Assembly: GCA_035293965.1 (NCBI GenBank)
Contig: DATGLW010000015.1
Location: 1 to 10,531 of the forward strand
DNA length: 10,531 nucleotides
Reading direction: 5' to 3'
From: DATGLW01 sp035293965
GTDB lineage: Bacteria; Actinomycetota; Acidimicrobiia; Acidimicrobiales; RAAP-2
Under the pieces are notes generated by a model. It did not search any database. It was not told the DNA's origin and was given only the letters and a program-made list of their open reading frames with translations. Below are positions 1 to 6,776 of this stretch, piece by piece (the first letter of the stretch is position 1; each line of letters starts with the position of its first letter). Made by a program: the position numbers and the translations under genes.

Positions 1-8
1 GAGATCGG

Positions 9-1058
9 TCACTGCGGGCTCACCTCGACCACGACCTTCACGTCGTCGGGCCCCCGCTCGAGGGCCTCAGGCCACCGCTCGAGGGGCACCCGGCGGCTGA
101 CGACGCGCTCGAGCCAGGCCCGGTCCGCCTCGGCCAGGGCGCGGGCCGCCTGCTCGTAGTGGCGGCGGTTGGCGTTGACCGACCCCACGACCGACTCGTT
201 GGAAAGGACCATGGTCCGGTTGAGGGCGCCCTCGTCCACCTGCACGGTCCGGCCGCCCGACGACACGCCGGTCAGGCACACGACCCCGCCCGGGCCGATG
301 TGCTCCATCGCGTCGAGGACGAGCGAGGCGACGCCCGTGCACTCGACCACGACGTCGGGATCCGGGCAGGCCTCGGCGATCGTCCCCGTGTGGTACCGGG
401 CGCCGAGTGCGGCCACCAGGTCGGGTTTCACGCCCGACTCCATCTGGTCGATGACGTGGACCTCGAGACCTCGCCGGACCCCGAGCAGCGCCGCCAGCTG
501 CCCGATCGGCCCGGCACCGGTCACCACGGCCGTCCGCGGCTCCCAGTGGGCGCGGCCGCCCACGAGGTCCACCTGCTCCCAGGCCTTGGCCACCACGCTC
601 GCCGGTTCGAGCAGCACGCCGAGGAGCCCGAGGCCGGGATCGACCTTCACCACGTACTGGGGCTCGATCCTGTACCGCTCCGACAGGTAGCCGTCGAGCT
701 CTTTGATGCCCCGCTCCGTGTACCGCCCGTTCCGGCAGAAGTCCCACTCCCCGACGGCGCAGCTGCTGCACGGCACGGGGTCCGGGCGGCGGACGATCCC
801 GACGACGAGGTCTCCCCGCTCGACACCCGCGCCCTCGGGTGCCTCGAGCACCCGTCCCAGCGACTCGTGGCCGATCACCAACCGCTCGCGCCCGGGCGGG
901 GCCCACCCGTAGGAGCCTGAGAGGATCTCGGCGTCGGTCCCGCAGATGCCCACGGCGATCGTCTCGACCAGGACCGGGCCGTCGCCCTCGGGCGGCTCGT
1001 CGACCTCCGAGAGGTCGGCGCTGTTCGCCTGGCGCGGCACGACCGACAGCGCCTTCAT
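9..1058 (-). CDS. Glucose 1-dehydrogenase-like zinc-dependent MDR dehydrogenase
   Basis: Predicted 349-residue cytoplasmic medium-chain dehydrogenase, most like the glucose 1-dehydrogenases that oxidise glucose to gluconolactone with NAD(P)+. Visible: the N-terminal GroES-like domain with catalytic-zinc ligand candidates C39 (GICGTD), H64/E65 (GHES) and E151 (LLEPASVVAKAWEQV, a signature of this subfamily). A structural-metal cluster is C97, C100 and C108, followed by NGRYTERGIKELDGY, also typical of glucose dehydrogenases. The Rossmann motif GAGPIG is at 181-186, and D204 at the end of the second strand may favour NAD+. An in-frame upstream start at 1112 would add 18 residues. I chose the ATG at 1058 because it overlaps the stop of the upstream GH15 gene as ATGA and gives the usual MKAL-type N-terminus. 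Another sugar or alcohol substrate (threonine- or sorbitol-dehydrogenase-like) is possible, but the GH15 partner supports glucose. Confidence 0.85.
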   Translation of the reverse strand: MKALSVVPRQANSADLSEVDEPPEGDGPVLVETIAVGICGTDAEILSGSYGWAPPGRERLVIGHESLGRVLEAPEGAGVERGDLVVGIVRRPDPVPCSSCAVGEWDFCRNGRYTERGIKELDGYLSERYRIEPQYVVKVDPGLGLLGVLLEPASVVAKAWEQVDLVGGRAHWEPRTAVVTGAGPIGQLAALLGVRRGLEVHVIDQMESGVKPDLVAALGARYHTGTIAEACPDPDVVVECTGVASLVLDAMEHIGPGGVVCLTGVSSGGRTVQVDEGALNRTMVLSNESVVGSVNANRRHYEQAARALAEADRAWLERVVSRRVPLERWPEALERGPDDVKVVVEVSPQ

Positions 1059-3010
1059 CGCCGCCCCCGCGGATGCCGGCCGCCCCTGCCCACCGGCCCG
1101 GCCCGTCGCCACACCGCGGCCAGCCCCCGGCTCCGGCGCTGCAGCGGCGCTGCACCGAGCGAGCCACCCAGGTTGTCGGCCAGGCGCCGGCGCAGCCTCG
1201 CGGCCGTCTCGGCGTGGTCGGGAGCCGGTGCTCCCTCACCGCTCAGGCGGCACGCGGAATTGACCAGCGACACATGGGAGAACGCCTGGGGAAAGTTGCC
1301 CACGAGGCGCCGGGCGACCGGGTCGTACTCCTCGGCAAGCAGGCCGACGTCGTTGCGCAGCGACAGCAGCCTCTCGAAGAGGGCCCGCGCGTCGGCCTCC
1401 CGGCCGATCATGTGGAGGCAGTCGACCAGCCAGAACGAGCACGCGAGGAAGGCTCCCTCGCGTCCGCTCAGGCCGTCGACGGCACCGTCGTCCGTGGTCC
1501 GGTACCGGCGCACGAAGCCGTCGGCCACCAGCTCGCGCTCGATGGCCTCCACCGTCGACACCACGCGCGGGTCGCTCGGGGGCAGGAACCCGACCAGGGG
1601 GATCATGAGCAGGCTGGCGTCGAGCTCGTCGGAGCCGTAGTACTGCGTGAACGCCCGCTTGCCGGCGTGGTACCCCTTGGCACAGATCTCCTCGTGGATC
1701 TCCTCGCGCAGCTTGCGCCAGCGGTCGAGCGGGCCCTCGAGCTCGGGCCAGGTCTCGAGGGTCCGGACCGCCCGGTCCACTGCCACCCACGCCATAACCT
1801 TCGAGTGGGTGAAGTGGCGCCGGGGCCCCCGTACTTCCCAGATGCCGTCGTCGGGGAGCTTCCACCCCTCCTCGAGGAACTCGATCAGCTTCTGCTGGAA
1901 CCCCCAGATGGCATGGCTGTGGACCCCGTCGGTCTGGGCGGCGCTGTAGAGCGCCGACATCACCTCGCCGTACACGTCGAGCTGGTACTGCCCGGCGGCG
2001 GCATTGCCGATCCGCACCGGGGCGGACCCTTCGTAGCCGGGGAGCCACCCCGCTTCCCACTCGTCGAGGCGCCGCTCCCCCGAGGGGCCGTACATGATCT
2101 GCAGCCTGGACACGTCGCCGGCTGCGGCCCTCAGCAGCCAGTCCCGCCACGCCATGGCCTCCTCGTGGTATCCCCCGCGCATGAGGGACTCGAGGGTCAA
2201 GGTGGCGTCGCGCAGCCAGCAGTACCGGTAGTCCCAGTTGCGCCCGCCGCCGAGCGCCTCGGGCAGCGAGGTGGTCGGTGCGGCCACGATGCCACCCGTC
2301 GGCTCGTAGGTGAGGGCCTTCAGGGTGATGAGGGAGCGCACGACCTCGTCGCGGTAGTCGCCCTCGTAGGTGCACGCGGCGGTCCACGCCTGCCACCATC
2401 GCTCGGTCGTCTCGATGGCGAACCATGGGTCGATGGGGCGCGGCGGCGGTTCGTGCGACCGGAACCACGTGAGCACGAAGGGGAACTGCTGGCCCTCGTG
2501 GATCGTGAACTCGGCCACGGTGCGCATGTCCTGGCCGCGCGTGGGAACCCGCGTCCACAGCGCCACGGCGTCGGGCCCGGCAGTGGCCGTGAGCAGCCGG
2601 CCGTTGCGCGTCACCCAGGGGAGCGACTCGCCGTAGCCGAAGCGGATGACCAACTCCATCCGGACCGGCACCGCGCCGTGCAGGCACTCGACGAGCCTGA
2701 CCACCTGTGGGTTCTCCTCGCGGATGGGCATGCAGTCGGTCACGAGGATGGTCCCGGACTCGGTGTCGAACTCGCTCTCGAGCACGAGCGTCCCCTCGCG
2801 GTAGCGACGGCGGGTTGCTGACACCGGCTCGCCGCCTCCGCCGGGATAGAAGCTCCAGTGGCCGTGGTCCTCGGTGCCGAGCAGGCGTGTGAAGCACGAG
2901 CCCGAGTCGAATCGAGGGAGGCACAGCCAGTCGATCGAGCTGTCGCGCCCGACCAGCGCGGCCGTGTGGAGGTCGCCGATGAGCGCGTAGTCCTCGATCG
3001 GCAAGGCCAT
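1055..3010 (-). CDS. Glycoside hydrolase family 15 enzyme (glucoamylase/trehalase type)
   Basis: Predicted 651-residue hydrolase releasing glucose from an alpha-glucoside (malto-oligosaccharide, isomalto-oligosaccharide or trehalose; the sequence does not decide). The N-terminal beta-sandwich opens with PIEDYALIGDLHTAAL and SIDWLCLPRFDS, typical of bacterial GH15 proteins. The (alpha/alpha)6 barrel carries NWDYRYCWLRDA near residues 258-269 and QLDVYGE near 343-349. The likely general acid is E392 in GIWEVRG, which parallels the fungal glucoamylase LWE motif; the likely base is E560 in AEEYDP. There is no signal peptide, so it probably acts in the cytoplasm. After VSLVNSA, about 65 residues form an Arg/Gly-rich tail not usual in the core family. 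The start is uncertain: ATG 3010 has GGAAG about 10 nt upstream; ATG 3019 and GTG 3055 are alternatives. It follows the MarP-like gene by about 57 nt and its stop overlaps the dehydrogenase start. Confidence 0.88.
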   Translation of the reverse strand: MALPIEDYALIGDLHTAALVGRDSSIDWLCLPRFDSGSCFTRLLGTEDHGHWSFYPGGGGEPVSATRRRYREGTLVLESEFDTESGTILVTDCMPIREENPQVVRLVECLHGAVPVRMELVIRFGYGESLPWVTRNGRLLTATAGPDAVALWTRVPTRGQDMRTVAEFTIHEGQQFPFVLTWFRSHEPPPRPIDPWFAIETTERWWQAWTAACTYEGDYRDEVVRSLITLKALTYEPTGGIVAAPTTSLPEALGGGRNWDYRYCWLRDATLTLESLMRGGYHEEAMAWRDWLLRAAAGDVSRLQIMYGPSGERRLDEWEAGWLPGYEGSAPVRIGNAAAGQYQLDVYGEVMSALYSAAQTDGVHSHAIWGFQQKLIEFLEEGWKLPDDGIWEVRGPRRHFTHSKVMAWVAVDRAVRTLETWPELEGPLDRWRKLREEIHEEICAKGYHAGKRAFTQYYGSDELDASLLMIPLVGFLPPSDPRVVSTVEAIERELVADGFVRRYRTTDDGAVDGLSGREGAFLACSFWLVDCLHMIGREADARALFERLLSLRNDVGLLAEEYDPVARRLVGNFPQAFSHVSLVNSACRLSGEGAPAPDHAETAARLRRRLADNLGGSLGAAPLQRRSRGLAAVWRRAGPVGRGGRHPRGRR

Positions 3011-3067
3011 GACGCTCATTCTTCCAGCCCCCGGTGCCATCCGCATGCTGCCCACCGGCGGGGTGCG

Positions 3068-4240
3068 TCAGCCCCCGGGGGTGCACGCCCCCGTGTCCAC
3101 CGGCGCGCTGTGGCGCTCGGCCTCGAGCACCCGCGAGAGCACTCCCGGCGACGTCAGCGCGTAACCGACGCCGGGATCGACGGTGGAGCGCGAGAAGACG
3201 ACTCCCATGACCTCGCCGTCGAGGGAAAGGAGCGGTCCCCCGGAGTTCCCGGGCTCCACTCGGGCCTCGAGCTGGTACACGTCGCGGACCACCACGCCCT
3301 GCCCGTAGATGTCGCGCCCCTCCGCGGTGAGCCGGGTCGCCACGCCCGCCGGGCTCACCGCGAGCGGCCCGTTCTCGGGGTAGCCGAGGACGGCGCCCTG
3401 GGAGCCCCGCCCGACCTCCCCGGCAAGGATCTGCAGCGGGGGGCCCAGGGGGGCGGCCGTGCGCAGCACGGCGAGGTCGAAGGACGGATCGAACAGCACC
3501 GCCGTCGCCCGGTAGCCGGTGCCGCCGACCTCCACGTCGGTCGTGGCCTCGCCGGCGACCACGTGCGCGTTGGTGACCACGAGGCCGGGCGCGGCGACGA
3601 AGCCCGAGCCCTCCTGCACGTTGCCGCATGCCTCCCCGAGGACCTTGACCGTCGAGCCGGCGGCGTGGCGGACGGCACCTGCGATCGCCGCGGCCGACGG
3701 CAGCGTCACCGCCCCGGCCAGCGGCGGTGAGAGGTCGGCGAACACCGGCGGGAACCCCTCGCCGCTCAGGAAGGTGTTGACGCGGGCGAACACGGAGGGG
3801 ACGGGAGGCAGCGCGTCGTCGACGGCACGCAGGATGTGCGACCGCTCCAGGGCGGAGGAGAACCACGGGTAGCGGCTCGAGGTCACGAGGTTGGCCAGGA
3901 GCCACGCCGACAGCAAGACGGCCACCACCGACACCACGGCACCCAGCCCGGCGTCGAGGGGTCCGAGCCGGTGGCGCCGCAGCACGCCGTTGCTCCAGGC
4001 GCCGAGCAGGTGGCCGCCCGTACCGAGCAGGACCGCCGGCCCGAGGACCAGCGCCAGGGCCACGGCGGCGCGCCCCGGCGACGGGCGCATCGAGCCGAGG
4101 ACGGGCGCCGACACGAGCACGCCGAGGAGGAGCCCAAGCCAGAAGCCGCCGAACGACAGCACCTGCACGAGCGCGCCGAGCCGGTACCCGTGGACGGCCC
4201 CAGCGACCGCCAGCACGACCAAGACGATGTCGACTACCAC
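3068..4240 (-). CDS. MarP-like membrane serine protease (CvpA N-terminus, trypsin-like domain)
   Basis: Predicted 390-residue membrane protease; M. tuberculosis MarP, which protects against acid and oxidative stress, is about 397 residues. Residues 1-120 hold roughly four hydrophobic segments (about 2-15, 22-46, 58-80, 98-120) in CvpA/colicin V-production style. A linker follows, then an extracytoplasmic chymotrypsin-fold domain from about 180. The catalytic triad is intact: H226 (TNAHVV), D255 (FDLAVL) and S333 (EPGNSGGP). C205 and C386 sit where the MarP disulfide lies. The GTG start at 4240 gives the family's usual N-terminus. It lacks a Shine-Dalgarno and has TACCCT 7 nt upstream, suggesting a leaderless transcript. 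It begins 41 nt after the LAFTG protein gene, so read-through is also possible. Family membership is near certain; a role in acid or envelope stress is inferred from MarP. Confidence 0.92.
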   Translation of the reverse strand: MVVDIVLVVLAVAGAVHGYRLGALVQVLSFGGFWLGLLLGVLVSAPVLGSMRPSPGRAAVALALVLGPAVLLGTGGHLLGAWSNGVLRRHRLGPLDAGLGAVVSVVAVLLSAWLLANLVTSSRYPWFSSALERSHILRAVDDALPPVPSVFARVNTFLSGEGFPPVFADLSPPLAGAVTLPSAAAIAGAVRHAAGSTVKVLGEACGNVQEGSGFVAAPGLVVTNAHVVAGEATTDVEVGGTGYRATAVLFDPSFDLAVLRTAAPLGPPLQILAGEVGRGSQGAVLGYPENGPLAVSPAGVATRLTAEGRDIYGQGVVVRDVYQLEARVEPGNSGGPLLSLDGEVMGVVFSRSTVDPGVGYALTSPGVLSRVLEAERHSAPVDTGACTPGG

Positions 4241-4247
4241 CGCGGGG

Positions 4248-4253
4248 AGGGTA
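4248..4253 (-). promoter_or_regulatory. Putative -10 box for leaderless transcription of the MarP-like gene
   Basis: On the minus strand TACCCT fits the actinobacterial -10 consensus TANNNT. It ends 7 nt before the GTG at 4240, so the predicted transcript would begin at or within a base of the start codon. The stretch before this GTG has no ribosome binding site (it is pyrimidine-rich, CCCTCCCC). No convincing -35 element is seen. Confidence 0.45.
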
Positions 4254-4281
4254 GACGCCGAAGCTGGCGGCTGCGCTTCGG

Positions 4282-4620
4282 TCAGGCCGGGGCGCCTGCG
4301 CGCCGCCTCGACCGGCGTCCGCCGCCCACAAGGGCTGCGCCGACCCCGAGCGCACCCAGGGCGAAGATGGTCGTGCCGGCGATGTCGGCCCCGGTGAACG
4401 CCAGGCCGGACGACCCCTGCGGCGCGGCGAGGGCAGAGGTCGCGGCGCCGCTGGCAGGGCCCGAGACCGGCTCGGCGGGCACAGCGGGCGCGCTGCAGCC
4501 GACGTCGCCGCAGACCTGGACGCCAGCCGCGCCGGCCACCGCGGAGACCGGCACCAAGGCAACCGCGCCCGCGCCGACCACGACTCCCGTCGCGCACACC
4601 AGAGCTCGGATCGCCCTCAC
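4282..4620 (-). CDS. Small secreted protein with LAFTG (sortase E-type) cell-wall sorting signal
   Basis: A 112-residue protein of unknown function. Residues 1-30 form a signal peptide: R2 and R5, a hydrophobic core rich in Val and Ala, and an Ala/Gly exit (VSAVAGAAG). A short mature segment follows with a close cysteine pair, C37 and C42 (CGDVGC), then an Ala/Pro/Ser/Gly-rich linker to about residue 72. LAFTG at 73-77 leads into a membrane segment (about 82-100) and a positive tail (RRSRRR). This is the tripartite signal used by sortases; LAxTG is the class E sortase motif of high-GC actinobacteria. The GTG at 4620 is chosen because GGAGGT lies 8 nt upstream; the GTG at 4653 would put extra residues before the signal peptide. 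No enzymatic domain is visible. The mature part is too small for a recognised fold, so it may be a spacer, a surface coat piece or a protease substrate. Confidence 0.75.
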   Translation of the reverse strand: MRAIRALVCATGVVVGAGAVALVPVSAVAGAAGVQVCGDVGCSAPAVPAEPVSGPASGAATSALAAPQGSSGLAFTGADIAGTTIFALGALGVGAALVGGGRRSRRRAGAPA

Positions 4621-4628
4621 AGATGCCC

Positions 4629-4634
4629 ACCTCC
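4629..4634 (-). promoter_or_regulatory. Ribosome binding site of the LAFTG protein gene
   Basis: On the minus strand GGAGGT is a near-complete Shine-Dalgarno placed 8 nt before the GTG at 4620. It decides that start over the in-frame GTG codons at 4641 and 4653. It is one of the few strong ribosome binding sites in the left half. Confidence 0.7.
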
Positions 4635-4688
4635 CGGGCACAGGTTCCCACACCCGTCGTCCAACGAAGCGGATACCTCGGTGACATC

Positions 4689-4694
4689 ATCGTA
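4689..4694 (-). promoter_or_regulatory. Weak -10-like box upstream of the LAFTG protein gene
   Basis: TACGAT on the minus strand matches TANNNT. It would place a transcription start near 4682 and give a leader of about 60 nt to the GTG at 4620. No clear -35 hexamer is found 16-18 nt upstream. It is listed because the hairpin at 4752-4770 suggests transcription restarts between tetR and this gene. Confidence 0.3.
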
Positions 4695-4751
4695 CCCGGG
4701 CAGCAATCGTCGACACCTAGACTCGGACGTCCGCTCCCACCTCAGGACGGC

Positions 4752-4770
4752 CGGAGGCTTCCCGCCTCCG
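4752..4770 (-). terminator. Hairpin after the tetR gene, possible terminator
   Basis: A perfect 7-bp inverted repeat (CGGAGGC / GCCTCCG) with a 5-nt loop begins 20 nt after the tetR stop. There is no T-tract on either side, as is common for actinobacterial intrinsic terminators. A second 7-bp inverted repeat (4737-4743 CCACCTC with 4770-4776 GAGGTGG) brackets it, so two alternative foldings are possible. Confidence 0.45.
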
Positions 4771-4790
4771 AGGTGGTCAGGCTCGGCGAT

Positions 4791-5570
4791 TCAGGCCCGC
4801 CTGTGGGAGCGGCCGGGCTCGGCGCCCGGTGTGGCGGGCCCGCCCGGGGCTGCCGGCCGCCGCTTCACCACGCCCGGCCGGCCTGCCGCCGACCCGGCTG
4901 CGCCTGCCGCCGACCCGGCTGCGCCGGCCGCCGCGAACTCCCGCGTGAGCGCGGAGATGGCACTGGCGAAGAGCCGCTCGAGGTCGGGCTCGCCCTTCTG
5001 GTCCACCCAGAACTGCAGGACGGCCCGGCCGGCCGCCTCGACCGCGGCTGCCAGCACCTCTGCCTTGATATCGCTGGCGGGATCTGTGCCGAGGGCCCCG
5101 GCGATCAGCTCCTTGTAGGCCTCGCTCAAGACGAGGTGCTGCTCGCCGAGCGCGAGGGCGACGTACTCCGGTGCCGTCGCCGCGGCACGGGTCCACAGCA
5201 GCAGCGACCCGAGCTCGTCGCGGTACTGGGCGGCCAGCTCCATCCACACCTGCCACACCGAGCGCAGGACCGGCCGCTCGGCCGGATCGATCCGGCGCAG
5301 CGCCTGCAAGACGACCTCGATGCTCCGACGAGGCTTCGCGAGGAGGATGTCCATCTTGGCGGGGAAGTACCGGGCGACGGTGCGCGACGACACGTGGGAG
5401 GCGGCTGCGATCTCGTCGACCGTCACGTTCCGGAACCCGCTCTCGGCGAACAGGCGGAGCGCGACCTCCTCGATGTTGGCAGCGATGCGCCGCCGGCGAC
5501 GCTCCCAGCCCCCCTCGCAAGCGGAAGCTCCTCCGTCCGGCAGCAGGACCCGCGCTCGCGGCAGCTCCAC
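4791..5570 (-). CDS. TetR-family transcriptional regulator
   Basis: A 259-residue predicted repressor. The N-terminal DNA-binding domain is clear: RIAANIEEVALRLFAESGFRNVTVDEIAAASHVSSRTVARYFPAK spans about residues 28-72, quoted here in outline, with the recognition helix in SSRTVARYF. The rest to about 212 is the helical ligand-binding and dimer domain; the ligand cannot be read from sequence. Residues 213-230 are a Gly/Ala/Ser run made by a 21-bp tandem repeat, followed by a Pro/Arg-rich tail of about 29 residues; together these make it longer than the usual 190-220. The GTG at 5570 has TACGCT 6 nt upstream and no good Shine-Dalgarno, suggesting a leaderless mRNA. It lies downstream of tesB and near the divergent catabolic operon, so an acyl-CoA-responsive repressor of that operon is plausible but inferred. 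Confidence 0.88.
   Translation of the reverse strand: MELPRARVLLPDGGASACEGGWERRRRRIAANIEEVALRLFAESGFRNVTVDEIAAASHVSSRTVARYFPAKMDILLAKPRRSIEVVLQALRRIDPAERPVLRSVWQVWMELAAQYRDELGSLLLWTRAAATAPEYVALALGEQHLVLSEAYKELIAGALGTDPASDIKAEVLAAAVEAAGRAVLQFWVDQKGEPDLERLFASAISALTREFAAAGAAGSAAGAAGSAAGRPGVVKRRPAAPGGPATPGAEPGRSHRRA
4881..4932. repeat. 21-bp tandem repeat inside the 3' end of tetR
   Basis: Two perfect adjacent copies of a 21-bp unit (4881-4901 and 4902-4922) are followed by a partial third copy of 10 bp with one mismatch. The unit is seven codons, so copy changes keep frame. It encodes a GSAAGAA-type heptad at about residues 213-230, between the ligand-binding domain and the tail. This is a likely slippage site. 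Confidence 0.85.
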
Positions 5571-5576
5571 GTGTAC

Positions 5577-5582
5577 AGCGTA
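5577..5582 (-). promoter_or_regulatory. Putative -10 box for leaderless tetR transcription
   Basis: TACGCT on the minus strand fits TANNNT and ends 6 nt before the GTG at 5570, so transcription would start at the first base of the codon. A TGTACA palindrome (5572-5577) overlaps the spacer and could be part of an autoregulatory site, but its flanks are not symmetric. There is no recognisable -35. Confidence 0.5.
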
Positions 5583-5767
5583 TCCCTTGCCGGCCTACAC
5601 CGCCCGAGGTTCCCCGGGCTGGTCGACATCACCGGGGTGCTCACCCACCTGCACCGCCGACGGCGCAGGCCAGCGCCGCCGGGCCGACCCGGCACCAGCC
5701 CCCGATCCATCGGGGTACAAGGTCGGTCGCCCCCGGCCGCGGCCCCGCGAGCGCCGGGTCGAGCCGA

Positions 5768-5785
5768 TCGCGGCCGGGACCGCGA
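5768..5785 (-). terminator. Hairpin after the thioesterase gene, possible terminator
   Basis: A 6-bp perfect stem TCGCGG / CCGCGA with a 6-nt loop lies 22 nt past the stop of the thioesterase gene. It has no T-tract. In such GC-rich sequence short stems arise easily, so support is modest. The rest of 5571-5807 shows no credible coding sequence. Confidence 0.3.
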
Positions 5786-5807
5786 CCAAGACCCTGCTCG
5801 CGGGCTC

Positions 5808-6770
5808 TCAGGCGCCGGGTTCGGCCGCACGACGACGAGGCCGTGCAGGTCCGGGGCCCCGGAACCCTTCGGACGCCGCGTCCGGCGCGGCCGCGAGCGA
5901 GGTCTCCGCGGTACCCGGCAGCGTCAGGTCCGGCGGCAACGGCCGGAACAGGCTCTCTTGGATCATGGTGGCCCCGAGGACGCCGCCCTTCGAGTGGAGT
6001 GTCCCCCAGTAGAGCCCTCGATTGTGCGATGCCGAGATCGGCCGCATCGCGAACAGCACCCAGTCGTCCATCCTGATGTGGCGGTGGAACCAGACCGCGT
6101 GGTCGAGGCTCGGTCCCCCCGCTCGGTGCTGCACCTGCAGCTCGACGAGGCCGGAGCCGAGGTCCGACAGGTAGGTGAGGACGCAGGCGTGGAGCACGGG
6201 GTCGTCGGGCAACACCGATCTCGTGCGGGCCCAATACACGTCCGACAGCCCCGAAAGCCCGAGCGCGCCCCCCTTCCACACGTTGCGGATCTCGAAGAGG
6301 TCGAGCTGGCCGCGCCCCTGGCCGGCCACGGCGTCGAGGTCCTCGGGCAGCGGCACGCCGGTGGGGAGCGCCAGCTGCATGTCGGGGCCGTCCTCGGGAG
6401 CCTGGAACGACGCCGACAGGGTGAAGATCACGTCGCCGTCCTGGATGGCAGTCACCCGCCGGGCCGACACCGTTCGGCCGTCGCGGTCGCGATCGACCTG
6501 GAGCAGCGTGGGCATGTCGGTGCGGCCGGGGCGCAGGAAGTACCCGTGCATCGAGTGCGGCAGCCTGCCCGCGGGCGTGGTGAGGGTCGCCGCCCGCAGG
6601 GCCTGTGCCGCGACCTGGCCGCCGAACAGGCTCCCGCGCCGGTTGGCGTGGCTCGGGTTCCTGCCCCGGTACAGGTTCCGGTCCAGGACCTCGAGCTCGA
6701 GCAGGGCCAGCAGCTCGTCGGTCGACTCGGGGCGCTCCTCGCGCCGGCTCCTCTCGTCCGCCAGGTCCAC
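5808..6770 (-). CDS. TesB-type acyl-CoA thioesterase II
   Basis: A 320-residue cytoplasmic thioesterase predicted to hydrolyse acyl-CoA to free acid and CoA, with two hotdog domains. The first contains NLYRGRNPSHANRRGSLFGGQVAAQAL (about 32-58, shown in outline) and the substrate-facing HSMHGYFLRPG (72-82). The second contains SLDHAVWFHRHIR, with D223 as the counterpart of the E. coli catalytic Asp. ISASHNRGLYWG and MIQESLFR follow, with Q271 as the catalytic Gln; the hydroxyl residue of the triad cannot be placed with certainty. After about residue 280 there is a 40-residue Ala/Pro/Arg-rich tail absent from short homologues. The GTG at 6770 has no Shine-Dalgarno but TAGCCT lies 6 nt upstream, suggesting leaderless expression. 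It is divergent from the VOC/LLM/ligase operon, which fits a CoA-recycling role in the same pathway. Family assignment is firm; the substrate is unknown. Confidence 0.9.
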   Translation of the reverse strand: MDLADERSRREERPESTDELLALLELEVLDRNLYRGRNPSHANRRGSLFGGQVAAQALRAATLTTPAGRLPHSMHGYFLRPGRTDMPTLLQVDRDRDGRTVSARRVTAIQDGDVIFTLSASFQAPEDGPDMQLALPTGVPLPEDLDAVAGQGRGQLDLFEIRNVWKGGALGLSGLSDVYWARTRSVLPDDPVLHACVLTYLSDLGSGLVELQVQHRAGGPSLDHAVWFHRHIRMDDWVLFAMRPISASHNRGLYWGTLHSKGGVLGATMIQESLFRPLPPDLTLPGTAETSLAAAPDAASEGFRGPGPARPRRRAAEPGA

Positions 6771-6776
6771 GGGCGA

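Noticed and set aside
1059..1112. Upstream start of the dehydrogenase (ATG at 1112)
   Set aside because: It would add 18 Gly/Ala-rich residues before the family's normal N-terminus and overlap the GH15 gene by 58 bp; the ATGA overlap at 1058 is the usual coupled arrangement.
839..2821. Long plus-strand open frame of about 660 codons opposite the GH15 gene
   Set aside because: It is the antisense shadow of a gene with clear GH15 motifs; its composition is Arg/Pro/Gly-rich with no recognisable domain, as expected when stop codons are rare at high GC.
3072..3081. CCCCCGGGGG palindrome as a terminator of the protease gene
   Set aside because: It lies inside the last codons of the protease, has no loop or T-tract, and the next gene follows closely on the same strand.
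1236..4562. Minus-strand open frame of about 1100 codons over three genes in another frame
   Set aside because: It overlaps the GH15, MarP-like and LAFTG genes out of frame and is Arg/Ala/Pro-rich without motifs.
4881..4932. Repeat considered as a CRISPR or mobile-element repeat
   Set aside because: The copies are adjacent with no spacers and lie within a coding frame as whole codons, so it is a simple tandem duplication.
5571..5807. Possible small gene between tetR and tesB
   Set aside because: Open frames here have no ribosome binding site, no domain and GC-shadow composition; the region is better explained as a terminator hairpin plus the tetR promoter.
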